A stretch of DNA of 64,000 nt. Source: Nematostella vectensis. Its lineage: Eukaryota > Cnidaria > Anthozoa > Actiniaria > Edwardsiidae. Shown in pieces: positions 1 to 11,332 of the stretch. The position numbers and the translations under genes were made by a program. The notes under the pieces were generated by a model. The model did no database searches, had not been told where the DNA came from, and saw only the letters and a program-made list of their open reading frames with translations. Each line of letters begins with the position of its first letter. Position 1 is the first letter of the stretch. The stretch is from positions 11,266,203 to 11,330,202 of the forward strand of contig NC_064037.1 of NCBI RefSeq assembly GCF_932526225.1. The letters are read 5' to 3'.

Positions 1-688
1 AGCCTTCACGCACCAACAGCTGGAAAAAGAGATGTGACAATGAGCCTGACTTACGGGTATTGCAAGGGTAAGACACAGAATGAGTTTTGTCTCATTTTGG
101 CCGAGAAAAACGGGAATTGGGAAGCGGGAACGGAATTTTTGATTCGAGGTACGGGTACGGGATTTGATTTTTTATTATAACCAGGAAATAGGGGATTGTG
201 CAATGCACATTATAAACAATAACAAACAATTTTTGTAATTAGTAATAGCAATGACCGTCTGCCTTGAAAAGCTTATGCTAAACGCAGACATTACTCACTT
301 ATATTGTTTTTTGAGAGAAAAAAGGGCAGATGAAAATGGATATATTGTAGAGGACGGCCGCTGAGGTGGTATAGAGCAGCAAGTAAGTTCAACTCTTCCT
401 CACACTCCCATTCCTATTGCCCTTGCACACTCACCCGTACGACTTGCGTGTGTTGTCTCTCTACGGCTAGGTGGAGAGGCGTCTGTAAATTAGCATTTTG
501 CACCTCTTTGTTGCTTTTACCCTGTGAATGAGAGAAGAGTAAATGCTATGGTCAGCGAAAACAAGACATAAACGTGTTTCACAATGGCAATGGTCAGAAT
601 AATAAGCACGAACTCCGACTCTTTCACAATATGGTACGTGATTGGTCAAACTAAGCAACTCATAAGACAGGAAAATCCAGCTATGTAC
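1..688. other. Intronic or unresolved left edge of MIB1
   Basis: This stretch lies downstream of MIB1 exon 15 on the minus strand. The next ankyrin exon expected from the family could not be found. A polypyrimidine-AG acceptor (ctctttttccag on the minus strand) ends at 20 and could start an exon continuing off the edge. The rest is AT-rich and shows no coding signature. Confidence 0.4.
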
Positions 689-3600
689 CTGTTTGACGAG
701 TAGCTCAGCGACCTCGACGTGGTTGTTGAGTGCCGCGAGGTGCAGCGCTGTGTACCCATCATCCTTTTTCTCGTTCACAATCCACGGCCGCGGTAAATTT
801 GTCAACAGTATCCGCATGGCACTAAAGCACGAATAAAATGAGATCACGAATATGGAGCCAAAGAAGGGCCGATTTAATGTAACACAAAGTTAAAAGTACG
901 CCCTCCATTGTTTCTTAATGATCAGATTTTTGTAGTACAAGATTTCAAAACGAAGAAGCTTGTTGGAAAAGACAGAGCAAAAAAATGGCAAGTTTTTCCA
1001 AAATAAGGTCTGGTTAACTTCGTTAAGCTTGAATTTTTGCATAGAGTTTCCTTATGTTATGTAAACCAACATATCAAAAAGTGTTTTTTTTCTAATGGTT
1101 TCGTCTTCGAAATATGAAGCTTGAAGTGCAATACAATTTCAAATGTTCAAAGTATGAATTCTCCTAGTTTCGGGCTCTGATCAGAAATTAAGCCAACTTT
1201 GCTCGCTTATATCCAAATTTCATATCTTCTAAATTTCTTTAAAATTTGGAATTAAGATTTTGGTCAGAGGAGCTCCTTGTATGCGGAATGTTGAGCTTAT
1301 ATCTTTAGAATTGGAGAATTTCATGCCATTTTTTTTTGCTCTGTCGCTGGAAAAGAGAATAAAGGAGAGTGTGCCGTCCACATCTGCGGTCTGCGGTCTG
1401 CGCACCCAGCACCCCACCCCTTCTCCTTGCCCTAGATGTAGACCCTTCCCCCTATTTCCCTCACGCCCTTTGCAACGGACGCTTTATCTCACCTAGGGTT
1501 CCCACGGAGAGCTGCGTGGTGTAATGCGTTGAAACCGTTGTTATTGGCAATACTGACGTCAGCACTCGCCTCCAGGAGCATCGTCACCATGTCGTCACGC
1601 TTCTTAGAAATGGCGTCATGTAATGGGGTATCCCCTTCGGAGTCCTAAAAATCAGGGGCAAAACGAACATCACAAAGGGGGCATTCGCACACTTGCATTG
1701 AAAACATCAATGATAATTCGACAGAGAGTGTAACAAAACTACGCACTACATTTTTTTAAATTAAAACCTATTTAAAGAATGTCGATCAACCACTCCTTTG
1801 TTATTGTTTATCATTGAAAATACAACGGTTAATCTGCAAGGAAACTTCAAAATAACAATCTACGAATGAAGTCTGATACGTTATTGACGATATTCGATTG
1901 AAAATATCTTGGTTACTCGCTTGAATAAGCAGATGGAAATGGATGCTTTGTCTGACTCGGCATTGAGCGGAAGCATAAAATGGCGGCGTGATCAGCCTTC
2001 TTTAACAAACAGAAAGGGAGAAAGTTCCCGTGATATAGATTATATCCAAGGACGCTTTGTATGACTCGGTATCGTCCGGGAGGAGCGTGGAATGGGGGCG
2101 TGGCCTTACCTGGAGACTTGGATGTGCACACAGGGTAATCAGTGTCTTGACCACGCCTATGTGACCTTTATTGACAGCTACGTGTAACGGTGATTGGCGG
2201 CGTTTGTTTCGCGCATTTAGATCTGCGCCTGCGCGCACAAGTTGTTCAAGGACAGCAGATTCATCGCCGAATGCCGCATGGTGGATGGCTCGGTCACCAT
2301 CTTTATCCTGCACAAAAATCCAGGCGTTAGTTATTTGGGGCATCCTGCAAACATGAATCCAAATCAATTCCAATTTTACTTATAAGGAATGTTTTTTTTG
2401 CTCTGCGTGCGTATATCCGGTTCTTGAGGCATGCGAATATATTACAAAGAACGATGGTGTTGAGAAGTCAAAGAACGATCAATGCTTAGTATGCGTCCCA
2501 GTCAGGCACGTACCCAAGATCACCCTGCGCCAGTGCTGAATAACGTATGCGCATGCGCGTGTTCTGGCGAAAACAAACAAAATCTCAGTGTTGACTCGTT
2601 CGAGTAAAGGTACGAAAGGATGACTTCAGTCGTTGTTTTGACTAACTGTACAGCATTAAAACCATACTGTACAAGAGATGACAGATTTGTTTGATAATGA
2701 GGGAGTCATAAAGAAAATTATAGCCTTAGGTTTGGTCTAGTTTTCTTAGCATTCGTCGAAATGTGCGCAGGTTAAATGCCGCCTTTACAAAACAAAAAGG
2801 CTGGTTTAACCGCGAGGTACTGGAACTAGTCTTGCGTTTTTCAGCACTGTCCCCTGCGCACCCTCCCCTCCCCCCTCTTTGTACGCGCCTGCAAGTTCTG
2901 TAAGCAGGCGGATAGTGTTGTATGTAAAGCATGGCTGGTGAGGCACTTCTCAGAGCTTTTTCTGACAAAATTCTTGTGTGATTCAGACGTCGACAAGTTC
3001 ATGTTCCAAATCCAAAGGTCTGGCACGACAGGAGTGCAATGCCTGAATCAGGCTTAAGAGTCGTATGTGCGCAGCAGATTCATTTCAAGTGAGAACACAA
3101 GTGAATGGAAATGTAATGAAGAGTTTTTTTTACCTCTTTTTCGAGATCAGCTTTACTCCTTATCAGTACGCGATAGTGTTTTTACCTCTTTTTCGAGATC
3201 AGCTTTACTCCTGATCAGTACGCGGACGACTTCCTCGTGACCATTCTGACTGGCAGCTTGTAAAGCAGTGTGACCCGCAAACACTCCATCAACCTGCAGG
3301 GAACATTGAAAAAAAACCCTGTGATGATAGCTTTTATAGAACTGCAGCCAAGGACTCGAAAGGAAGTTGTAGATCCTAAAAAGGCTACTTATTACATATA
3401 ACATTGGAGGTCAGAAGAAAGCGAAACAGTGACTGTTGAGTTAACAAATTAAAAAAGTGGTTGTTTTCTTGAGCTCCAGGGTGCAGAATCATTCTAGATA
3501 AATACTGGCAGTCGACAAAAAAATATATTTGACAGAGTGAAATACAAGTACTTTAGTGAGACTGATTCCACACCCTACTAACTCAGGACCATCAACACTT

Positions 3601-6600
3601 GGATATTATGACATAACAAGGATTTTGTTACCAAGGGATACTTAGATCAGATAACCCGTGATTACATAACCATTTAGGAGTGTAAAATGGTAGCGGCTAC
3701 TATGGTACATACATCAGTGTCAGTCTTGGCCAGGACTTCCTCTACAATCTGTACATCACCATTAGCTGCGGCTTTGACAAGCTCCTCTACCGAGTCCCCA
3801 GATACATGAGTCTCAAAAAGCTTCTTAAGAAGGGCTGACAGTCGCTCTACAAAAACATACAGTAAGAGTTTAGGTCGAAGCTTCTTAAGAAGCGCTGACA
3901 GTCGCTCTACAGAAACAAAAAAGATTACGTTGAACTTGAAGAATGGCTGCTAGGCCCCCCTAGATGCCATACAACCCCCTAGTTGCTGTGTACAATCCTC
4001 TAGTTGTTTTACACACCTCCAGTGGCAGCACCAAGATTAGCATTGTCGCCAGTCGAGGCCACCTTGGTCACACATGCAGGGTTGTATGTCCATGAGGTGC
4101 CACAAATCTCGACCTAGAGAGATGACAGAGCAATATCATTGGACAAGGTGCTACAAATGTCAACCTAGAGATACATGTAAAAGAGCAATATCATTGGACA
4201 AGGTGCTACAAATGTCAACCTAGAGATACATGTAAAAGAGCAATATCATTGGACAAGGTGCCATAAATGTCGACCTAGAAATAAAAGAGCAATATCAGTG
4301 GATGATAGGTCAGCAATTATCGAGACTACAAAACTCCTTGGGCATATATTCTGGAGGGAGCAATGTGCCTAAGTACATAAGTATGACACTGTACCTTAAT
4401 GTTATTGTTGTTGTAGATCTTGTTATAGGTTCTCTAATATAGCACTCCTTACCTTAAGGTCATTGTCATGGTAGATCTGCTGCACTCTGCCAATTTTACC
4501 AAGTGTCTAAAAAGAGAGCACATAAAAATATTGAGTTGTTTGCAGAAGAAAACTTTACACCAAGGTTCATACTACAACAGAATGTAAAAGAGACAAACCG
4601 AAAGCATCGCTTCTGCCCACTCTCCATGACCACGCTGGGAAGACTTGACTTTGTCCATATCAGTGCAAATCTGTACCAGGTCGCCCACAGAGAACTGTGA
4701 AGAAGAGCCACTGGCATTTGATATGGAAGCCAGAGCAGGCGACGAAGCTACGAGTGACTCAGAGCTGGCAGCAGTACTCTCAGCACTTGATATGGTCCTT
4801 GCTTTGGTCAACACCGCTGGATTGAAGGTCCATCTGAACAAAATGTAAGGCCAATCACACCACCATTACACAATCCTAAGTCCAAGTGAGATAACTGGAA
4901 ACTGTGTCATCAGAAAATTATGACAGTACCTGTTTCCGGTTGGATAAAGCACAACAATGTCATGGTCCTCATCAATACCAACAACGGACCCAGTAGTCGT
5001 CAGGGTCTGCAATGGTCACAAACATTTAGCATAATAATAATAGACATAATAATAAAACACATATGTAAACAATATAGGGCTTGAAATTAAAGAAAATAAC
5101 TAGCTTCATAACCTAGTTGTATTTTTTAGAATAAAAACGAAGGTTTTTGTCTAATTAAGACAATCACGGTTGAAGATATATGAATGATTAACTTTAAATC
5201 TAAAGTTTCTACCCGCTTCCCTGTTCCACAATCTTCGATATGGCACCGTAGTAAAGGTTTGTTGGTACCTGTACTCACCTCATACATGCCGTCTGTCCAG
5301 CCACCATGACCATGCTGCAGTGACTGGACAATTTCAAGGTCCAGATCAACAGTGACCTGGTCACCAATCTGCAAGCCTTGTGCTGCTGTTTGGCTTCCTG
5401 GTCGATTATCACCTAAATAACAAATAATACAGTCAATACCCTCAACGTCCTGGCTTTAAAAAAAAAACTTCCTGGCATTAAAAAGACAAGTCTGTCTGAA
5501 ACATTTCTCCATAAAACTATAAAGTTTTACTGTCTGTTAAGGACATGGATGTTTGCACTGTCTGAGCTAAAGAGTAAAAAATAAAACGCTGGTTCTCACC
5601 TAGAAGAGGCAAATGGTCTCTGTAAAGAGATCCTCCCTTTGCGTCACTGATCACCTTCAGGTCCGACTGAAATGAAGACAGATCAAATATAAAAAAATGT
5701 CATGCAAAATAGGCCAGGATTTTTTGTCAAAACTTATCCCATATTATGTTAGCTAACTCACCATCCCTTCAAAGCCAACTCGGTACAAGTTCTTGGTACC
5801 ATTATCCCATATGATGTAAGCAGCACTTCGAGGACTGTTAGCACTCCAGTCCTGGACTTCTGTGACTTTACCACGTCTTCCTGGCCCCCCTGGCAAGCAA
5901 AACATTCAACAGATGAGACCCCTATAATGTCCTAAGCACTGAGACTTATAACAAGTCCAATGCTATAGGGTACCACAGTTTCCAAACAAGCACTGACCAT
6001 TTTCCTTTTAAATAAAACAAGCAGAAATAAAGACAACAAAAAGATTGGTTTGCTCAATGTACACAAAGAAGGTAGTGCAAGTATTATAAATAAGTGTGCA
6101 GAGTAAGAAATCAAGTGATCGTGAGGTGTGAGAATCACAGCATTTTATATACATCATGGTGTTTTGGTAGTATTTTGGGCATTAATTGGTGTGTTGCAGT
6201 AACTTGACATCAAGATGCTTAATAAAACTCCTGTGATATGAGACCTTCAACCAAAGGCTTCCCACCCGCGTCAATGAAGGATTTCTAAGGATATACAAAT
6301 TCGTGCAAATAATTATCTATGAGTTATATCTTTATTTTCTAATTCATGAAATAAACTTAGTTTGGATGCAAATGTATCCATCTGTGATGGTGGTGTGGTT
6401 TTCCCCCTAAAAGCTCAATTTTTCTGGTTAAGAGCAATATAAGTTTGTCTCATATTTTGTGTCGATTAAGTACTGATACTAAGAATAGAGTATGGAAACT
6501 TTATTGACTACCTCAGCTCCAACGTGATTTTCTGCCAGATTTTAAGTACTATGGAAACACTGACACCAGTAAAGGATGAGAAAGGGATGGAACTATCCCT

Positions 6601-8610
6601 GAATCCAGACACAGATGGATACATTTACATTCCAACTGAGTTTATTTCATGAATTAGAGGGTGAAGATATAACTCATAGATAATTCTTTGCGCGAATATC
6701 CTCAGAAATCTTTCATTGACGCGGGTTAGAAGCCTGTGCTTCAACAAGTCTATAGCATTTACGGCCTGCAAAGACCAGGAAATTACATTGAAAATAATGG
6801 GTTAATAAAAGGTACACACCATCTTGGTCCTCCCATTGCCAGTCGACTCCTCGCACAACTCTGGCACCAGGGAAAATCCCCCGCACTGTCACCTTTTTGC
6901 TTTTCCTTCTTGCTTCAACAAGGATTCTGAAAGGAATCAGTTTTGAATAATAGCAGTTTGCATGCATCTGCAACAATGACTAGTTGATGAAAAAATCAGC
7001 AAAGTCAGTATAATGACAAGCACTTCCCTCACCTTTCGGCACCTGGCTGATTTATTCGATAAAATCTGTGTCGTAAGTGGTGTTTATCACCATGGTAACA
7101 CGTTGAGCAAAGGTCGTAGTTTCCACATTCAGCACACTTCCACCGCATTCCAAATATGGGCTGCATGCGGCAGCCATCACACATGGTCCCATCATGCTTA
7201 ATCCCTAACAAAGACACCACATAAAGCTTACTGTATATTACTGGTCTGTCATCCTATGGCAGTTCAATATTTTTACAGTGAATCATCAAAGTTTGCTCTC
7301 AACCTGTGAAATATTTTATGCTGGGAAACTGTCATGGGTAGCCAAGAAATACACCAATTTCCTTTTTTTGTCCTCACTTTAACAACTGCTGTTTTAAGGA
7401 TTCTGTGAATTTTTATCAACAATTTCCAAAAGCTTAAAAATCGCTTTCCGGACTCCATCATTTAAAATTCATGAAGTGGACCTGTTTAGCCAACACTGCA
7501 ATGGCTTCCTATCACAACATCTCTCCACAAGGCACTCAACCAATAAGCACCAAATGTAATCTGTTAGTTTGAATAATGGAAGCCAGAAAACAGACAAGAG
7601 TTCGAACGATATTGAAAATTGATTATTAGTAGGCAGCATTACTTTGACATTTCACTGTCAAAACATGGAAGTTTGTTAGACAGCCATCAGGCACCTAAAT
7701 GTGCCAATGCATCTCCACCGGCTGTAAACTGACTGTGTCCTCCCCAGTATTAGCATAAGCTACTATTATACTATTGTATAGGGGAGTAATCTATCAAGTA
7801 TACACTAAGTATACAGGCATTACATGTGTTGCTCATGCCTAGGGTAGTTGCAAACAATATTTATTATGAAATTACATTTATTTAGTAAAAACAACAGTTG
7901 TTTTCAATCCTGAGTACAAGTATTAAATAAAACAAATGGACCAAATTTATGATGATAACTAAAGAAGAAAAAATATTGCATATCACATGTTGAATATATT
8001 CCTGTTGCTATTGTTATGATTCAGCAATGCTGAATAACCATTCATAAATTAAGACCTCCCATGTCACAATCTATCAAACATTATTAAAAGTGTGTCATTA
8101 AATCGTAGGAAGCCTCTTAAAAGATAACTATTTATTCTGAAAACATTGGAGAAGCACTCCTCCGCCACTGAATCTAACCGACTGTATAAACATACACGTA
8201 AAAGGATGTTATTCGATGTTAAAGGCATCACAACTATTTTAAAATGACGCCAGAAATCCTCCATTCAAATAATTCTAACCTTAGATGGATATCTCTTCGA
8301 GGAAATACACAATATGACAAGTAAAGTTTACCTCTGTCACGGATAAAATTTCTATGTTATCTATTTTTCTAGACGGCATAAAACGAGCGCTAGTCCATCA
8401 AACATACTTACCAGTTGGACTAGAGTCGTAGATTCGCAGATCGTAAACCCCGGAACAGCGATAGTTCGCTGCCGTCCCGTTATCCCAAACTACGACGACC
8501 TCTTGATTACTCTCGAAATTTCGCACAGTTCCCAAGTGTCCCTCGCCTCCATCCTGTTTCCCCCACTTCCAATCAGGCCCCCGAATAACTCTGTACCCTA
8601 CTAGGTCCAT
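689..8610 (-). CDS. MIB1: Mind bomb E3 ubiquitin ligase, 5' two-thirds (15 exons)
   Basis: MIB1 family members are cytosolic RING E3 ligases that ubiquitinate Notch ligands (Delta, Jagged) in the signal-sending cell and trigger their endocytosis. The exons, in transcript order, are 8610-8412, 7204-7033, 6926-6820, 5889-5762, 5666-5600, 5412-5279, 5006-4930, 4833-4599, 4506-4453, 4113-4017, 3846-3713, 3293-3186, 2307-2110, 1644-1493 and 821-689. All junctions are GT-AG and phases agree throughout, giving about 665 codons. Domain order is MIB/HERC2, ZZ zinc finger, MIB/HERC2, MIB-specific repeats, then ankyrin repeats, which is diagnostic of Mind bomb. Human MIB1 is about 1,006 residues, so the remaining ankyrin repeats and the RING fingers should lie beyond position 1. 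A possible acceptor for a further exon is at 20-21, encoding an LLVREG-like start, but the expected intervening ankyrin segment was not found. The start ATG at 8610 opens directly into the MIB domain ([17 protein letters not shown]). MIB2 is less likely because the match follows MIB1 almost residue by residue. Confidence 0.95.
972..1347. mobile_element. hAT-like MITE, copy 1 (376 bp)
   Basis: The element lies in MIB1 intron 14 between identical 8-bp direct repeats TGGAAAAG at 964-971 and 1348-1355. Its ends are imperfect inverted repeats built on ACAGAGCAAAAAAATGGCA and TGCCATTTTTTTTTGCTCTGT. A second, internally deleted copy is at 61613-61848 with its own 8-bp duplication. An 8-bp target-site duplication fits hAT (or P) transposition. 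No transposase ORF is present. Confidence 0.8.
3131..3230 (-). repeat. Duplicated 3' end and donor of MIB1 exon 12
   Basis: About 46 bp covering the last coding bases of exon 12 and its donor (GAAAAAGAG|GTAAAA on the minus strand) occurs twice, 52 bp apart, at about 3131 and 3183 on the plus strand. The authentic donor is at 3186/3185. The second copy keeps a GT donor, but reading into it meets an in-frame TAA first, so its use would truncate the protein. Confidence 0.85.
3818..3916 (-). repeat. Duplicated acceptor and 5' end of MIB1 exon 11
   Basis: A segment of about 38 bp containing AAGCTTCTTAAGAAG and the acceptor of exon 11 is repeated with an offset of 60 bp, at 3818 and 3878. Both copies retain a TAG|AGCGACTGTCAGC acceptor context on the minus strand. 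The exon-proximal copy is taken as authentic because it joins exon 10 in phase and gives the family sequence. Confidence 0.85.
4017..5666 (-). other. MIB1: MIB repeat (REP) region of MIB1
   Basis: Exons 5 to 10 (5666-5600, 5412-5279, 5006-4930, 4833-4599, 4506-4453, 4113-4017) encode the two Mind bomb repeat units between the second MIB/HERC2 domain and the ankyrin repeats. Recognisable motifs are [40 protein letters not shown] and a second [10 protein letters not shown] unit followed by a second W-T-Y-N-P motif. A serine and alanine-rich linker lies in exon 8. The donor of exon 8 (tcg|gtttgt at 4599/4598) is weak but is the only phase-compatible choice. The acceptor of exon 10 lies inside a four-copy tandem repeat at 4094-4290. 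Confidence 0.88.
4094..4290 (-). repeat. 55-bp tandem array seeded on the acceptor of MIB1 exon 10
   Basis: Four copies of a unit of about 55 bp carry the start of exon 10 and its CTAG|GT acceptor on the minus strand. The copy at 4094-4118 is the real exon boundary. The copies starting near 4144, 4199 and 4254 have diverged in the coding part but keep the CTAG acceptor. Confidence 0.8.
5762..8610 (-). other. MIB1: MIB/HERC2 - ZZ - MIB/HERC2 domain block of MIB1
   Basis: Exon 1 (8610-8412) encodes the first MIB/HERC2 domain, residues 1 to about 66, with the [12 protein letters not shown] core and a [13 protein letters not shown] strand. Exon 2 (7204-7033) encodes the ZZ finger, roughly residues 67 to 124. 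It shows the CDGC, CAEC and CSTC pairs followed by a DKHHLRHRF histidine segment. Exons 3 and 4 (6926-6820, 5889-5762) encode the second MIB/HERC2 domain with [14 protein letters not shown] and [12 protein letters not shown]. In the family these N-terminal modules bind the Notch ligand's cytoplasmic tail. Intron 3 carries a 487-bp TIR element at 6252-6738. Confidence 0.93.
6252..6738. mobile_element. Long-TIR element in MIB1 intron 3 (487 bp)
   Basis: The two ends are inverted copies of each other over about 125 bp. They start from GGCTTC..ACCCGCGTCAATGA and run inward to a shared ATGTATCCATCTGTG block. CTTCAAC occurs directly outside both ends (6245-6251 and 6739-6745), a 7 to 8-bp target-site duplication. 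Termini of the CA...TG type and this duplication length fit a hAT-like non-autonomous element. No coding potential is seen. Confidence 0.75.
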
Positions 8611-9174
8611 ATTACAGCCGTGACATGACGATAAAAAGCCCGAATGCCGAGAAGTTGGAGGGCGTTTAGAGCGCTCCGTCAGCCATGTTTATCTGAAAAA
8701 TGCCAAGGAAGTTACACGGCTGAGTAGACTGGGAACGAGTCTTCTTATGAATATAACTTCCGGCGGAAATAACCTTCCTCGTACCATTTGAGCAGTTTAT
8801 ATTTATGAATCACGAAAAAAAAAACAGTGTATTTCATGCGTGTGCGTTAGAGAAATGAAGGGGGATTTTTTTTCATTTCACTCTGCTATGTGTTCCTTTT
8901 TTATATCATTAACGTTGCGTATTTTAAATCATTTTAGATGATTTCTTTTTGTCACGGAGACTATCCACTCTATCGGAGGTTATCAAATCACGAACAAATG
9001 TCCTTTTTTTTCTGTTATCTCCCCGTTTTAAGTCCCCCGTTTTTGTTGCTGTTGTCCTCTAGTTACGTGTGACATAACAGCGTGACAGCGTGACATCACG
9101 CTTATTAACATAAACGCCGAATTCCAACAGACATAACGCAAGCAGCAGCGTAAATAAGTTAGTACAGCCTGTAC

Positions 9175-9205
<31 letters not shown>

Positions 9206-10188
9206 ACACAAGAACCCCCAAACAGTTCAGTAACATGCTTTAAAGGATGTCATGTCAGTCTACACGTTAGCAAAGTGTACATTCGTAAGGAAACACGATA
9301 AGAGCGAATTGCTAAGTCATTTGCTAGTAAGTATATTGTTTGAACGCTGCCTGATTCACCCACTTACAAAATGTGATTTGTAAAGTGTTTGCCAGTATAA
9401 AGTAAAGATAATCCGTACTCCTTACTAACTTATAATCATGATAGATGAATTCTACACTGGAGGTCTTTTCCATCGCGTGACTTTCAGCGTATCATTCGCT
9501 TAGCAACGAAAGTTTCTTCTACAGTGTATACTTTCCAGACCATTCTATTCATCCAATGTTGAATAGGAACTTTACTAGGTTTGCATTTTTGCAATTCATA
9601 GGGCTGACTTTTAACTTTCTCTTACCTAATTGAATTCTAAGCCCCAAATAAAGCGTTCTTTGTTGGACACAACAACAGAAGAAGATAAAATTGCTTAGAC
9701 AGATTAACGGGGACGAGTGTACTCGTTATGTTGGGTTTCTTTATTATGATGAAAAGTCTGACCCACGATTGTCAACCTTCTCATATCTTTTCATTTAAGA
9801 CTCGGTAAAGTTAAAACCATGTCAACGTGGGCCTAAAGGCGAAGGCGAAGGTTAAAGGTACATGATATAAAGGTAAATTGTTAGGCAAGGTAGCTGACTA
9901 TTTGTATTATTCAGCGAATCTATTTTATTTATTTAATCACTAAACTAGCAACCTTGAAAGCTCATGACATCCTTTAGTGCTTGTTTGCGTTTTTCCAAGG
10001 TATTTTGATTTTCTAGAACATTGATAATACGCATTCTTATAGCTATATAGATATAGGTTGGAAAGTTTCATACGCTGCGACTTGTTACAGCTGTCAATCA
10101 AAGTGACAAACTTTTCTTTTCACAGATCTGGTACAATTCTATGGTAGTGACATAGCAGAGTACAAGGAAGTGCTGGCGATATCCCATC
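8611..10188. promoter_or_regulatory. Divergent intergenic region between MIB1 and the ankyrin locus
   Basis: The region separates the minus-strand MIB1 start codon (8610) from the plus-strand ankyrin ATG (10189), so it should hold the MIB1 5' UTR and promoter and the upstream region of the ankyrin locus. A run of about 23 A lies near 9180-9202. A good acceptor (cttttcacag) ending at 10125 suggests that the ankyrin transcript has a spliced 5' UTR. I recognise no specific core-promoter element. Confidence 0.4.
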
Positions 10189-10336
10189 ATGCAATCTGAG
10201 CTTGTGCTGCATGAGGCAGCCGCTACTGGCTCGTACCAGGACCTTCAGCCGATGCTCATGATGGGCCGGATAGACCCAAACTTCAAGGATGAGGACTTCG
10301 GGGACCGGACCGCGTTACACTGGGCCGCAAGCAGAG
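10189..10336 (+). CDS. First coding exon of an ANKRD66-like protein, upstream copy
   Basis: The exon opens at ATG 10189 (MQSELVLHEAAATG) and runs 49 codons to a donor AGAG|GTCAGT at 10336, phase 1. The HEAA start and FKDEDFGDRTALHWAASRG core match the first ankyrin repeat of ANKRD66-type proteins. The exon is paralogous to 12229-12397, shares its donor phase and could splice to the ankyrin exon at 13397. I find no separate second exon between 10337 and 12228. It is therefore either an alternative first exon of one gene or the remnant of a tandem duplicate. The open reading frame ends in TAA just past the donor, consistent with an intron. Confidence 0.6.
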
Positions 10337-10370
10337 GTCAGTAATAATGAGCCACGTTTCACTGGGCCGC

Positions 10371-10422
10371 AAGGTGGGGGTAAGGGTCAAGGGTGGGGGG
10401 TAAGGGTGGGGGTAAGGGTTTG
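10371..10422 (+). repeat. G-rich telomere-like tract (GGGGGTAAGGGT)
   Basis: Immediately inside the intron after the 10189-10336 exon are several runs of three to six G separated by TAA, TCAA or T. The arrangement could form a G-quadruplex on the plus strand and resembles degenerate telomeric repeats. Confidence 0.6.
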
Positions 10423-11012
10423 AGGTGTTGCGGTTTTGTCTTAAGTTAATGCGGTTTATGCGGTTTTACGTGTTTTTTTTGTTTTTTTTTTTTTTGTTTT
10501 TTTTTGCGATTTTCCGTTCGGATTTGCGGTTCTCCTGGCCCCTGTCGCCCCTTCCCCAAGCAGAGGTTAGTAATAATGGACCGCCTTACATTTACACTGC
10601 GGTCACGGGCAAGACTTGACCGAGAAATATTATTTCGCTTGGCGCTATTCTTCCTGCTCCCGAAAGACGAAAGAAGCTACAGTGGAGTGTTTGCTGGTAT
10701 AGGCGCTGCTTATTCCCTAACAATTTGTACTAGAAATAATTAATTTTATACTCTATCAAAAGAAAAAAAAAAAAACGAACAGCCGCTATTTTGTCATTTT
10801 AGCAAAATACCAGGTGCGAGGAAGCACCCATGTTATCAGCTGGATATTGTGACAATTTTAAAATTTATTTGGCAAATGAAGTATAAATCTTTGTTTTTAA
10901 ATGTTTATTTTGGAATTTTATTAACTAATTTTTCTTCTAAAGTTGAACCAAAAATAGCAAAGATGTTGCCGACTAAAGGTTCTTTTACTGCGATTTTTAA
11001 TATTGTGCTTAG

Positions 11013-11332
11013 CCGCTTTCTGGATTCCGTCATTCAAGTAACAGAACTACGTTTTTTTTTTATTGGTCTGCGCCTTGCAGAGACTGTGTGCTGGCTATAA
11101 AAATTCTACAAGGATTTTGAACGACGGAATCTAGGAGGCAATTAAATGTTTGAAATCGTCGTCGAGAGTTCGCAGAATATCGAAAAAGACCCTAGTGCGA
11201 CAGAGCGCCTTGAAAGACAACGACAAAAGAAAGAGAAAACTTTCTCTTTCTTTTGTCGTTGTCTTTCAAGGCGCTCTGTTTGTTCAAAAAGAGTTTTCAT
11301 TAGCCAGCACACATCTCCGCAAGGCGCAGACC
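11013..11332. repeat. Nested foldback element with an 80-bp palindrome
   Basis: At the core, 11200-11238 and 11241-11279 are perfect inverted copies of 39 bp separated by 2 bp. Outside this, 11047-11118 pairs imperfectly with about 11285-11332 (shared TATTGGTCTGCGCCTTGC and GTGTGCTGGCTA blocks). A further short inverted pair links about 11020-11040 with 11112-11132. The whole looks like a foldback or MITE insertion in the first ankyrin intron. The short ORFs on both strands here are palindrome by-products. Confidence 0.8.

Larger units (their letters stand above)
689..3293 (-). other. MIB1: Ankyrin-repeat block of MIB1
   Basis: Exons 12 to 15 (3293-3186, 2307-2110, 1644-1493, 821-689) encode at least five ankyrin repeats, following a coiled lead-in encoded by exon 11. 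Repeat signatures include [81 protein letters not shown] and [19 protein letters not shown]. The Mind bomb ankyrin region is a protein-interaction scaffold. Intron 14 contains a hAT-like MITE at 972-1347. The donor of exon 12 at 3186/3185 has a second copy 52 bp downstream. Confidence 0.92.
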
